From positions 124,001-188,000 of the forward strand of contig NZ_BMUG01000002.1 of the NCBI RefSeq assembly GCF_014650075.1: a stretch of DNA of 64,000 nucleotides. The letters run 5' to 3'. The stretch comes from Streptomyces microflavus (GTDB taxonomy: Bacteria > Actinomycetota > Actinomycetes > Streptomycetales > Streptomycetaceae). Both the position numbers and the translations under genes were made by a program. The notes beneath the pieces were generated by a model. The model was not told the origin of the DNA and did no database searches. It saw nothing but the letters and a program-made list of their open reading frames with translations. Below are positions 26,353 through 34,168 of the stretch, piece by piece. Within the stretch, counting starts at the first letter, position 1; each line of letters starts with the position of its first letter.

Positions 26353-26506
26353 CGCTCCCGTACAGTGAGGGGCGTGCCGCCAGTGACGTGATAGCGGCAC
26401 GACACCGCCGTAGTGGCGAAAAAATCTCACAGGGGCGCCGGGAAGTCTGGTCGGCACGGTCATCAGCCATGGCATCATGCCGTTCCCCACCCGGAGGTTC
26501 CCCCTC

Positions 26507-27922
26507 GTGGCACCGCCCACCCCTGCCCCGCCCACCCCCACGCCGCCCCGGCACACCCTGCTCGGCAGGCTCACCCTCCCCGAGCGCAATTACGTGGCGG
26601 AGGCGCTCCGCACCGAAACGGTCGGCGGCCTGATCCTGCTGGCCGCCGCTGTCACCGCCCTGATCTGGGCGAACACCTTCGAAGGCTCGTACGCGGACGT
26701 CAGCGGCTTCCATTTCGGACCCGCCTCGCTCGGCCTGGACCTCTCCGTGACGCACTGGGCGGCGGACGGGCTGCTCGCGGTCTTCTTCTTCGTCGTGGGC
26801 GCCGAACTCAAACGGGAAATGGTCGCCGGCCAGCTCCGCGACCCCAGGGCGGCCGCCCTCCCGATCGTGGCGGCCCTGTGCGGCATGGCGGTGCCCGCGC
26901 TCGTCTACACGCTCACCAATGTCGTGGGCGGCGGTTCCCTGGACGGCTGGGCCGTTCCCACGGCCACCGACATCGCCTTCGCGCTCGCCGTTCTCGCCGT
27001 GATCGGCACCTCCCTGCCCTCCGCCCTGCGCGCCTTCCTGCTCACACTCGCCGTCGTCGACGACCTCTTCGCCATCCTGATCATCGCGGTGTTCTTCACC
27101 GACGACCTCGACTTCCTGGCCCTCGGCGGGGCCGCCGTCGGTCTGGCGCTCTTCCACCTGCTGCTCCGCCTCGGCGTCCGGGGCTGGTACGTCTACGTAC
27201 CGCTCGCCCTGGTCATCTGGGGCCTGATGTACAACAGCGGCGTCCACGCCACCATCGCCGGTGTCGCCATGGGGCTGATGCTGCGCTGCACCCGGCGCGA
27301 GGGCGAGACGCGCTCGCCCGGTGAACACATCGAGCACCTGGTCCGGCCGCTCTCCGCAGGCATCGCCGTTCCGCTCTTCGCCCTCTTCTCCGCCGGGGTC
27401 TCCCTCAAGGGCGAGGCGCTGGCGGGCGTCTTCACGCGGCCCGAGACCCTCGGCGTCGTCCTCGGGCTCGTCGTCGGCAAGACCGTCGGCATCTTCGGCG
27501 GCACCTACCTCGCCGCCCGCTTCACCAAGGCGGAGCTGAACAAGGACCTGGCCTGGGCGGATGTCTTCGCGGTCGCCTCACTCGCCGGCATCGGGTTCAC
27601 CGTCTCGCTGCTCATCGGCGAGCTGTCCTTCGCGGGCGACGCGGACACGGTCAACGAGATCAAGGCCGCCGTACTGCTCGGATCACTGATCGCGGCCGTA
27701 CTCTCCGGTGTACTGCTGAAACTCCGGGTACGCAGATACCGCGAGCTGTACGAGGCCGAGGAGCGGGACGAGGACGCATCCGGGGTCCCCGACGTCTATG
27801 AACAGGACGATCCGGGGTACCACCTGCGGATGGCCGCGATCCACGAGGAGAAGGCGGCCGAGCACCGCCGTCTCGCCGAACGGGCGGGGGCAGCGAGCAA
27901 CAAGCCGGACAGTCCGGCATGA
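26507..27922 (+). CDS. nhaA: Na+/H+ antiporter NhaA
   Basis: Exchanges cytoplasmic Na+ for protons to hold pH and sodium. It has 471 residues and about 12 helices; the family signature PTATDIAFALAVLAV and the paired aspartates in TLAVVDDLFAI are present, and the VFFFVVGAELKREMV loop is typical. The C-terminus has a charged extension of about 60 residues (YEAEERDEDASG...RMAAIHEEKAAEHRRLAERAG) beyond the usual NhaA length, possibly a regulatory tail. GTG at 26507 follows GGAGG with 9-nt spacing. The 3' neighbour, a holin-like gene, starts 40 bp later and may be co-transcribed. Confidence 0.95.
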   Translation: MAPPTPAPPTPTPPRHTLLGRLTLPERNYVAEALRTETVGGLILLAAAVTALIWANTFEGSYADVSGFHFGPASLGLDLSVTHWAADGLLAVFFFVVGAELKREMVAGQLRDPRAAALPIVAALCGMAVPALVYTLTNVVGGGSLDGWAVPTATDIAFALAVLAVIGTSLPSALRAFLLTLAVVDDLFAILIIAVFFTDDLDFLALGGAAVGLALFHLLLRLGVRGWYVYVPLALVIWGLMYNSGVHATIAGVAMGLMLRCTRREGETRSPGEHIEHLVRPLSAGIAVPLFALFSAGVSLKGEALAGVFTRPETLGVVLGLVVGKTVGIFGGTYLAARFTKAELNKDLAWADVFAVASLAGIGFTVSLLIGELSFAGDADTVNEIKAAVLLGSLIAAVLSGVLLKLRVRRYRELYEAEERDEDASGVPDVYEQDDPGYHLRMAAIHEEKAAEHRRLAERAGAASNKPDSPA

Positions 27923-27962
27923 TCTGACATCGGATGTGTCGAAGACGGAGAGGGAGTCAGGG

Positions 27963-28496
27963 ATGAGCGACCCCGGCAACTACGTGGGCAGCGCGGACCG
28001 CAGCATCGGGCAGCTGGTCGCCTCGGCGACGGCCGAGATGTCCGCGCTGGTGCACGACGAGATCGCCCTGGCGAAGGCGGAGGTACGCCAGGACGTCAAG
28101 CGCGGGGTGATCGGCAGCGTGGCGTTCATCGTCGCGGGCGTACTGCTTCTGTTCACGATGCCGATGCTGAGCTTCGCCGCCGCGTACGGCATCCACAACC
28201 TGGGCCTGGGCCTGGCCTGGTCGTTCCTGATCGTGGCGGGCGGCTTCGTCCTCCTGGCGGCGCTGCTCGGGCTGATCGGCTGGCTGAAGTTCAAGAAGGT
28301 CAAGCCGCCGGAGAAGTCCATCGCCTCCGCCAAGCAGACCGCCGCCGTCCTGCAGAAGGCGAAGCCGCACCCCCGCCCGGCCATCGAGGCCGACGCGATC
28401 CTCAAGCGCTCCGGCTCCAGCCTCGCGGCGGGTACGGGCGTCGAGAGCCTCCCCGGTAAGGACAAGGCCGCCTCTGTGGCACGCTCGTCCACATGA
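27963..28496 (+). CDS. phage-holin-superfamily membrane protein (Actinobacterial DUF1469 type)
   Basis: A 177-residue membrane protein with a hydrophilic helical N-terminus (SIGQLVASATAEMSALVHDEIALAKAE), two membrane helices (about residues 51-77 and 82-108) and a basic tail. This is the common actinobacterial holin-like family 3 (DUF1469) protein; despite the name there is no phage context here. ATG at 27963 has AGGGAGTCAGGG upstream. Its last codons overlap the start of the hydrolase gene (ATGA), so the two are translationally coupled, and it follows nhaA closely. Confidence 0.88.
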   Translation: MSDPGNYVGSADRSIGQLVASATAEMSALVHDEIALAKAEVRQDVKRGVIGSVAFIVAGVLLLFTMPMLSFAAAYGIHNLGLGLAWSFLIVAGGFVLLAALLGLIGWLKFKKVKPPEKSIASAKQTAAVLQKAKPHPRPAIEADAILKRSGSSLAAGTGVESLPGKDKAASVARSST

Positions 28497-29554
28497 CGGT
28501 TCCCGATTCCAGCGCATTCGGCCCTGCGGGTTCGGCGAGCCCGCAGGGTTCGGCCGGCCCGGCGGGCTCCTCGACGAGCCCGGCCGGCCGCCTCTCCTCG
28601 GGCGACGGCCGTTCCGCTTCCACGGGTCAGGCCGGCGCCGGAGGACCTGTACGGCTCGACGGCCCCTGGACCCACCGCGATGTGGCCGCCAACGGTGCAC
28701 GGTTCCACATCGCCGAGATGGGCGAGGGGCCCCTGGTCCTCCTTCTGCACGGGTTCCCGCAGTTCTGGTGGACCTGGCGCCACCAGCTGCCCGCGCTCGC
28801 CGAAGCGGGCTTCCGGGCCGTCGCCATGGACCTGCGCGGGGTGGGCGGCAGCGACCGGACCCCGCGCGGCTACGACCCCGCCAACCTGGCGCTCGACGTC
28901 ACCGGGGTGATCCGCTCCCTCGGTGAGCCGGACGCGGCCCTCGTCGGCCACGACCTGGGCGGCTACCTCGCCTGGACGGCCGCCGTGATGCGGCCCAAGC
29001 TGGTGCGCCGGCTCGCCGTCTCGTCCATGCCCCACCCGCGCCGCTGGCGCTCCTCGATGCTGTCCGACTTCGCGCAGTCGCGGGCGGGCTCGTACATCTG
29101 GGGCTTCCAGCGCCCCTGGCTGCCGGAGCGTCAGCTCGTCGCGGACGACGCGGCCCTGGTGGGAAAGCTGGTCCAGGACTGGGCCGGGCCCCGGACCCCG
29201 GACTTCCCCGACGAGGAGACCCTGGCCGTCTACCGGCGGGCCATGAGCATCCCCTCGACGGCGCACTGCTCGATCGAGCCGTACCGCTGGATGGTCCGTT
29301 CGATGGCTCGTCCGGACGGGGTCCAGTTCAACCGGCGGATGAAGCGGCCCGTGCGCGTGCCCACCCTGCATCTGCACGGATCGCTCGATCCGGCGGTCAG
29401 GACCCGGAGTTCGGCGGGGTCGGGCGAGTACGTCGAGGCGCCCTACCGGTGGCGACTTTTCGACGGTGTCGGTCACTTCCCCCACGAGGAGGATCCGATC
29501 GCCTTCTCCACCGAACTCATCAACTGGCTCAAGGATCCTGAGCCCGACCGGTAG
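28493..29554 (+). CDS. alpha/beta hydrolase, epoxide hydrolase-like
   Basis: A 353-residue hydrolase with an extra Ser/Gly/Pro-rich N-terminus of about 50 residues. Catalytic features: oxyanion loop HGFPQ, nucleophile elbow VGHDLGG (Asp instead of Ser), acid Asp in GSLDPAVR and His in GVGHFPHEE. An Asp nucleophile is typical of epoxide hydrolases and haloalkane dehalogenases, and the DLRGVGGSDRTPRGYD segment fits the former. Substrate unknown. It overlaps the holin-like gene by 4 bp, suggesting a shared transcript. Confidence 0.88.
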   Translation: MTVPDSSAFGPAGSASPQGSAGPAGSSTSPAGRLSSGDGRSASTGQAGAGGPVRLDGPWTHRDVAANGARFHIAEMGEGPLVLLLHGFPQFWWTWRHQLPALAEAGFRAVAMDLRGVGGSDRTPRGYDPANLALDVTGVIRSLGEPDAALVGHDLGGYLAWTAAVMRPKLVRRLAVSSMPHPRRWRSSMLSDFAQSRAGSYIWGFQRPWLPERQLVADDAALVGKLVQDWAGPRTPDFPDEETLAVYRRAMSIPSTAHCSIEPYRWMVRSMARPDGVQFNRRMKRPVRVPTLHLHGSLDPAVRTRSSAGSGEYVEAPYRWRLFDGVGHFPHEEDPIAFSTELINWLKDPEPDR

Positions 29555-29669
29555 CCGCGCACCCACCAGGGGCACGCCTGTCCGACGAACAGCCACTTGC
29601 CTGCCGCATAAGCCAATTGGCTGACTCGCGCACGATTACCGACCTTGGGTCACGGGCAGACGTCGGGGT

Positions 29670-29873
29670 ATGGGCTGGACGCACGACTTCACTGACGAAG
29701 CACGCAACCGCCGCTCCACCGCGACAGCAGGTGCGAGCACTCATGAGGGGGGCGGCCCCCGGGGCCGGGTGCACGATGTGCAGGACCTTCATCATCACCG
29801 GCTCGGGATTCCGCGCATCCTCCGCCGTCGGGCCCGCTGGGTCTCGGCGCGGCTGCGCCACCCCCGTAGCTGA
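29670..29873 (+). CDS. possible small basic protein, 67 residues
   Basis: Reads MGWTHDFTDEARNRRS at the start and ends HHRLGIPRILRRRARWVSARLRHPRS. It is rich in Arg and His, with a plausible amphipathic C-terminus, and resembles small conserved Streptomyces hypotheticals as I remember them. It stops 18 bp before a strong terminator hairpin, which supports a real transcript. The ribosome site (CGGGGT next to ATG) is poor and a competing frame starts at 29617. Function unknown. Confidence 0.45.
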   Translation: MGWTHDFTDEARNRRSTATAGASTHEGGGPRGRVHDVQDLHHHRLGIPRILRRRARWVSARLRHPRS

Positions 29874-29890
29874 TCTCTTCTGACACCCCG

Positions 29891-29924
29891 CCCCCGCCGG
29901 TCCGCATGCGCTGACCGGCGGGGG
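29891..29924. terminator. strong hairpin between convergent genes
   Basis: CCCCCGCCGGTC (29891-29902) pairs with GACCGGCGGGGG (29913-29924), 12 bp, loop 10 nt, followed by tcttcatc on the plus strand. It serves the small ORF and perhaps the convergent protease gene. Confidence 0.75.
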
Positions 29925-29956
29925 TCTTCATCGCTCACGGATATCCCGGGCGGGCC

Positions 29957-31156
29957 TCAGAGGGCGCAGCCCTGGCTGTCGACCTGCTGGTTCGCCGTGC
30001 GGCCGATCTCGATGTCCTCGCGGATCTCGTCGGCCGTCAGCGCGTAGCCGGTGTCCGGGTCGTCGAGCGACTTGGCGAACACCACTCCGTACACCTTTCC
30101 GTCCGGAGTGAGCAGCGGGCCGCCCGAGTTGCCCTGGCGCACGGTCGCGTAGAGCGAGTAGACGTCGCGCAGGACGGTGCCCCGCTGGTAGATGTCGGGG
30201 CCGTTGGCGTCGATACGGGCGCGGACCCGGGCGGAGCGTACGTCGTAGGCGCCGTTCTCCGGGAAGCCCGCGACGATCGCGCTGTCGCCGGTCCGCGCGT
30301 CGTCGCCGGTGAACTCCAGCGGGGTGGCCTTCAGATCGGGGACGTCCAGCACCGCGATGTCGCGCTGCCAGTCGTAGAGGACGACCTTCGCGTCGTACAG
30401 CCGGCCTTCGCCGCCGATCTGGACGGTCGGCTCCTCGACGCCGCCGACGACATGGGCGTTGGTCATCACGCGGCGGTCGGAGAAGACGAAGCCGGTGCCT
30501 TCGAGGACCTTGCCGCAGCTCGGTGCCGTACCCACGACCTTGACGATCGACTTCTTGGCGCGGGCGGCGACCGGGCTGCCCGCCAGCGCCGGGTCCGGGG
30601 GCTCGACGTTGGTGATCGGCTCGTTGTCGAAGGGGCTGAAGACCTGCGGGAAGCCGTTCTGCGCGAGGGCGGAGGAGAAGTCCTCGAACCACGGCGGCGC
30701 CTGTTGGGGCATCACCCGGGAGATCCCCAGCAGGACCGAGGAGTTGCGGACCTCCTTGCCGAGGGTCGGCAGCGAGGTGCGGGCCAGCGGCAGGGCGATC
30801 AGCCAGGCGACCAGCAGCATGGCCACCACATTGACCAGGGCACCGCCGGTGGCGTCCAGCGCGCGGGCGGGCGACCAGGTGATGTACCGGCGGAGCTTGT
30901 TGCCCAGGTGGGTGGTGAAGGCCTGGCCGACCGAGGCGCAGATGATCACGATGACGACCGCGCCGATGGCCGTCGCGGTGGAGACCTCGGCCCCCTCGGT
31001 CACCCGGTCCCAGATGATCGGCAGCAGATATACGGCGACGAGACCGCCGGCGAGGAAGCCGATCACCGACAGGATGCCGACGACGAAACCCTGTCGATAG
31101 CCGATGACCGCGAACCATACGGCGGCGAGCAGCAGCAGGATGTCCAGCACGTTCAC
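29957..31156 (-). CDS. MarP-type membrane serine protease (CvpA + trypsin fold)
   Basis: A 399-residue protein. An N-terminal CvpA-like membrane domain with four helices (residues about 1-125) is followed by an extracytoplasmic trypsin-like protease with His235 (TNAHVV), Asp266 (DIAVLD) and Ser344 (GNSGGP). Spacing and numbering are nearly those of mycobacterial MarP (Rv3671c), a periplasmic protease needed for acid resistance; two cysteines (PSCG near 216, QGC at the end) could form the disulfide known there. GTG at 31156. Next upstream on the same strand is nudL, then nth, the order seen in mycobacteria (nth - Nudix - marP). Confidence 0.95.
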   Translation of the reverse strand: MNVLDILLLLAAVWFAVIGYRQGFVVGILSVIGFLAGGLVAVYLLPIIWDRVTEGAEVSTATAIGAVVIVIICASVGQAFTTHLGNKLRRYITWSPARALDATGGALVNVVAMLLVAWLIALPLARTSLPTLGKEVRNSSVLLGISRVMPQQAPPWFEDFSSALAQNGFPQVFSPFDNEPITNVEPPDPALAGSPVAARAKKSIVKVVGTAPSCGKVLEGTGFVFSDRRVMTNAHVVGGVEEPTVQIGGEGRLYDAKVVLYDWQRDIAVLDVPDLKATPLEFTGDDARTGDSAIVAGFPENGAYDVRSARVRARIDANGPDIYQRGTVLRDVYSLYATVRQGNSGGPLLTPDGKVYGVVFAKSLDDPDTGYALTADEIREDIEIGRTANQQVDSQGCAL

Positions 31157-31247
31157 CGTCGATAGCCTCGCAGTTTCGTCACCTGGCCCGTCGGGGGTGA
31201 CGGGGTCCGGGCCGGGCCCGGTACAGCGCAGCAGGACAGCCAGCGTG

Positions 31248-31967
31248 TCATGCGCGCCAGTCGAGCGGCACCTGTCTCGCCCTGTCCCACGGGCGTTCCC
31301 AGCCCGCGTAGTGCAGGATCCGGTCGATCACTCCGGCCGTGAATCCCCAGACCAGGGCCGATTCGACCAGAAAGGCCGGGCCGCTGTGGCCGCTCGGATG
31401 TACGGCGGTGGCCCGGTTGGCCGGATCCGTGAGATCCGCCACGGGAACGGTGAAGACCCGGGCCGTCTCGGCCGGATCGACCACCCCGACCGGGCTGGGC
31501 GCACGCCACCAGCCGAGGACGGGCGTCACGACGAAGCTGCTCACGGGGATGTACAGCCGGGGCAGTACGCCGAAGAGCTGGACGCCCCGGGGGTCGAGAC
31601 CGGTCTCCTCCTCGGCCTCGCGCAGCGCGGCCCGCAGCGGCCCCGTCGTGGCCTGGTCGCCGTCCTCGGGGTCGAGGGAGCCGCCGGGGAAGGACGGCTG
31701 CCCGGGGTGCGAGCGCAGGGTGCCGGAGCGCTCCATCAGCAGCAGCTCGGGGCCGCGCGGGCCGTCGCCGAAGAGGATCAGGACGGCGGACTGCCTCCCC
31801 GCCCCGCTCTCGGGCGGCAGGAAGCGGCTGAGCTGCTGCGGGCGGACGCTGCGGGCAGCCTGGGCCACGGGGTCGAGCCAGGCGGGCAGGCCCGCCGTGG
31901 TCACGTCGATCGCCGCATGCGTATCCGCGTCCGTGTCCGCGTGTGTGTCCGTGTGCGTGTGCGTCAT
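31248..31967 (-). CDS. CoA-pyrophosphatase type Nudix hydrolase (NudL)
   Basis: A 239-residue Nudix enzyme. It has the NudL/UPF0035 signature SHPGQPSFPGGSLDPED ahead of the Nudix box RAALREAEEETGL, pointing to hydrolysis of coenzyme A or related pyrophosphates. ATG at 31967 has AAGGGGGG upstream; an in-frame ATG at 32021 lacks it. The first ~20 residues are an odd Thr/His/Asp/Ala repeat encoded by a degenerate GTGTGC/GTCCGC tract (31914-31965). It lies between nth and marP on the minus strand. Confidence 0.92.
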   Translation of the reverse strand: MTHTHTDTHADTDADTHAAIDVTTAGLPAWLDPVAQAARSVRPQQLSRFLPPESGAGRQSAVLILFGDGPRGPELLLMERSGTLRSHPGQPSFPGGSLDPEDGDQATTGPLRAALREAEEETGLDPRGVQLFGVLPRLYIPVSSFVVTPVLGWWRAPSPVGVVDPAETARVFTVPVADLTDPANRATAVHPSGHSGPAFLVESALVWGFTAGVIDRILHYAGWERPWDRARQVPLDWRA

Positions 31968-32002
31968 CGGCACCCCCCTTGTTTCACAACGCCTGTCGTC
32001 GG

Positions 32003-32097
32003 CCATTTCGTTCCGAGCCATTTCGTCGTTCTCGGGAGGGCTGTCGTCGTTCTCGGGGGCTGTCTTCTCTCAGGAGGGGTGTCGTCTCTCGGGAGAG
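32003..32097. repeat. 19-bp tandem repeat, 5 consecutive units, after nth stop
   Basis: Units begin exactly every 19 bp at 32003, 32022, 32041, 32060 and 32079. The middle ones read ctgtcgtcgttctcggggg-like and the first is the most diverged. The array fills the gap between the nth stop (32117) and the nudL start (31967). Confidence 0.85.
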
Positions 32098-32116
32098 TGC
32101 TCGATGCGGCGTTCCC

Positions 32117-33136
32117 TCATGCGGCTCCCAGTGCGGGGGCCGGTTTGCCCGGGAAGTCGGCGGGCGGGCTGAGCCGCTGGCCCGGGTAGCCGCCCATCTC
32201 GTACTTCAGCAGCTTCGCGGCCTTCTCCGGGTCGGTCTCCCCCTCACCGTACGAAGGGCAGAGCGGGGCGATGGGGCAGGCGCCGCAGGCCGGTTTCCGG
32301 GAGTGGCAGATGCGGCGGCCGTGGAAGATCACCCGGTGCGAGAGCATCGTCCACTCGCTCTTCGGGAAGATGCCGGCGATCACCGCCTCGACCTTCACCG
32401 GGTCCTCCTCGTCCGTCCACTTCCAGCGCCGGACCAGCCGCCCGAAGTGCGTGTCCACGGTGATGCCGGGGACGCCGAAGGCGTTGCCCAGCACGACGTT
32501 GGCGGTCTTGCGGCCGACCCCGGGCAGCTTGACCAGGTCCTCCAGCCGGCCGGGGACCTCACCGCCGAAGTCGTCCCTCAGGGCGGCGGAGAGGCCCAGG
32601 AGCGACTTGGTCTTGGCCCGGAAGAAGCCGGTCGGCCGGATCAGCTCCTCCATCTCCTCCGGAACGGCCGCCGCCATGTCCTCGGGGGTCGGGTAGGCGG
32701 CGAAGAGCGCGGGGGTGGTCTGGTTGACCCTCAGGTCGGTGGTCTGGGCGGAGAGGACCGTGGCGACGAGCAGCTCGAAGGGGTTGCGGAAGTCCAGCTC
32801 GGGGTGGGCGTACGGATAGACCTCGGCGAGCTCGCGGTTGATCCGTCGGGCGCGGCGGACCAGCGCGAGGTGCGATTCGGCCTTGGGAACCTTGGCTGCC
32901 TTGAGTTCCTTTGCCGCCTTGGGTGCCTTCGGTGCCTTCGCTGCCCTGTTGGCCGCCTTCGACGCGGTCGAGGCCCTGGGGGTCTCGGGCGTCGTTCCGG
33001 ACTTTGACGATGTCACTGCGGACCTCCTGGCCGACTTCCGGACCGGCTTCCCCGGCCCTCCGGGGGAGCCATTTGCGGCACTCTCCGGGCGAACCGGGGA
33101 GTGTTCGCCCACAGCAGAATCGCGCTGCTCCGACAC
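32117..33136 (-). CDS. nth: endonuclease III, DNA glycosylase/AP lyase
   Basis: Removes oxidised pyrimidines from DNA. The HhH-GPD core holds [13 protein letters not shown], the helix-hairpin-helix [13 protein letters not shown] with catalytic Lys, VDTHFGR with catalytic Asp, and the four-cysteine iron-sulfur loop [17 protein letters not shown]. The N-terminus is extended by about 90 residues, rich in Ala, Lys and Pro ([23 protein letters not shown]), unlike the compact E. coli enzyme. GTG at 33136 follows GAGGGGG; a GTG at 33181 or ATG at 33172 would lengthen the tail but has poor sites. The gene is divergent from crp. Confidence 0.95.
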   Translation of the reverse strand: MSEQRDSAVGEHSPVRPESAANGSPGGPGKPVRKSARRSAVTSSKSGTTPETPRASTASKAANRAAKAPKAPKAAKELKAAKVPKAESHLALVRRARRINRELAEVYPYAHPELDFRNPFELLVATVLSAQTTDLRVNQTTPALFAAYPTPEDMAAAVPEEMEELIRPTGFFRAKTKSLLGLSAALRDDFGGEVPGRLEDLVKLPGVGRKTANVVLGNAFGVPGITVDTHFGRLVRRWKWTDEEDPVKVEAVIAGIFPKSEWTMLSHRVIFHGRRICHSRKPACGACPIAPLCPSYGEGETDPEKAAKLLKYEMGGYPGQRLSPPADFPGKPAPALGAA

Positions 33137-33287
33137 CCCATCAGCCCCCTCGGCCTGCGCTCTCCCCGGCATTCTGGACACCCGGCCAGCCTAGAGCCAG
33201 CCACTGACAACCGCCCCGGTCACCGCGTATCCACCCCCGATCGGCCCCCTGCCGTAGGGACCGGCACTCCCGTGCGTCAAACTGGTT

Positions 33288-33303
33288 TGTGATTGATCGC
33301 ACT
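33288..33303 (+). promoter_or_regulatory. CRP-like operator upstream of crp
   Basis: TGTGATTGATCGCACT resembles the TGTGA-N6-TCACA consensus with one perfect half-site. TTGATC inside it (33293-33298) could be a -35 element of the crp promoter, so autoregulation is plausible. It lies 63 bp before the start codon. Confidence 0.4.
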
Positions 33304-33365
33304 GTTTTACCGTCCGGCATGATGGGGACCACGGTTCCCTGAACAGGCCGACAAGGAGAGAACTC

Positions 33366-34040
33366 GTGGACGACGTTCTGCGGCGCGCCCCGCTTTTCGC
33401 GGCGCTCGATGATGAGCAGGCCGCGGAGCTCCGCGCCTCGATGAGTGAGGTGACCCTCGCGCGCGGCGACGCGCTTTTCCACGAGGGCGACCAGGGTGAC
33501 CGCCTGTACGTGGTCACCGAGGGCAAGGTGAAGCTCCACCGCACCTCGCCCGACGGGCGCGAGAACATGCTGGCCGTGCTCGGCCCCGGCGAGCTGATCG
33601 GTGAGCTCTCGCTCTTCGACCCCGGCCCGCGTACGGCGACCGCCTCCGCGCTGACCGAGGTCAAGCTCCTCGGCCTCGGCCACGGCGACCTGCAGCCCTG
33701 GCTCAACGCACGGCCCGAGGTCGCCACCGCGCTGCTGCGCGCGGTCGCCCGCCGCCTGCGCAAGACCAACGACCAGATGTCCGACCTGGTCTTCTCCGAC
33801 GTGCCGGGCCGTGTCGCCCGTGCCCTCCTGGACCTGTCGCGCCGCTTCGGCGTCCAGTCGGAGGAAGGCATCCACGTCGTTCACGACCTCACCCAGGAGG
33901 AGCTGGCCCAGCTGGTCGGCGCCTCCCGCGAGACGGTCAACAAGGCCCTCGCGGACTTCGCGGGCCGCGGCTGGCTGCGGCTGGAGGCCCGTGCGGTCAT
34001 CCTGCTGGACGTGGAGCGCCTCGCGAAGCGTTCGCGCTGA
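33366..34040 (+). CDS. crp: cAMP receptor protein-type regulator Crp
   Basis: A 224-residue CRP/FNR regulator. The cyclic-nucleotide domain (residues about 8-125) contains GELIGELSLFDPGPRTATASAL, the phosphate-binding cassette, and the C-terminal winged helix has the recognition motif LAQLVGASRETVNKAL (about 180-195). It is essentially identical to S. coelicolor Crp, which controls germination, growth and many antibiotic clusters. GTG at 33366 has AAGGAGAG upstream. A CRP-like palindrome stands upstream. Convergent with the metallo-beta-lactamase gene across a strong terminator. Confidence 0.97.
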   Translation: MDDVLRRAPLFAALDDEQAAELRASMSEVTLARGDALFHEGDQGDRLYVVTEGKVKLHRTSPDGRENMLAVLGPGELIGELSLFDPGPRTATASALTEVKLLGLGHGDLQPWLNARPEVATALLRAVARRLRKTNDQMSDLVFSDVPGRVARALLDLSRRFGVQSEEGIHVVHDLTQEELAQLVGASRETVNKALADFAGRGWLRLEARAVILLDVERLAKRSR

Positions 34041-34064
34041 CCGCGTGATGTGACCTGACGCGAA

Positions 34065-34106
34065 GGCCCCGCCGCCGACCTGACGTACTCCGGTCGGCGC
34101 GGGGCC
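34065..34106. terminator. bidirectional terminator between crp and MBL gene
   Basis: GGCCCCGC-c-GCCGACC (34065-34080) pairs with GGTCGGCGCGGGGCC (34092-34106): 15 bp with one bulged C and an 11-nt loop. Confidence 0.75.
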
Positions 34107-34110
34107 CTTC

Positions 34111-34168
34111 CGTTCACCCGGCTCCCTCTACGTTCACGCGGGCGCTGTCCGTTCACGCGGGCCGCTTC
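34111..34168. repeat. 19-20 bp tandem repeat, 3 units, reaching a stop codon
   Basis: Units at 34111 (20 bp), 34131 and 34150 (19 bp) share cgttcacgcgggc. The last reaches the stop codon of the MBL gene (34167-34169). Confidence 0.75.

Noticed and set aside
23103..26405. 1100-codon minus-strand open frame
   Set aside because: It is antisense to the carbonic anhydrase half and all of acsA, both of which are clear family members. High G+C at third positions leaves long stop-free antisense frames.
27963..28496. Prophage remnant
   Set aside because: The holin-superfamily match is to a ubiquitous chromosomal actinobacterial membrane family; no phage gene is nearby.
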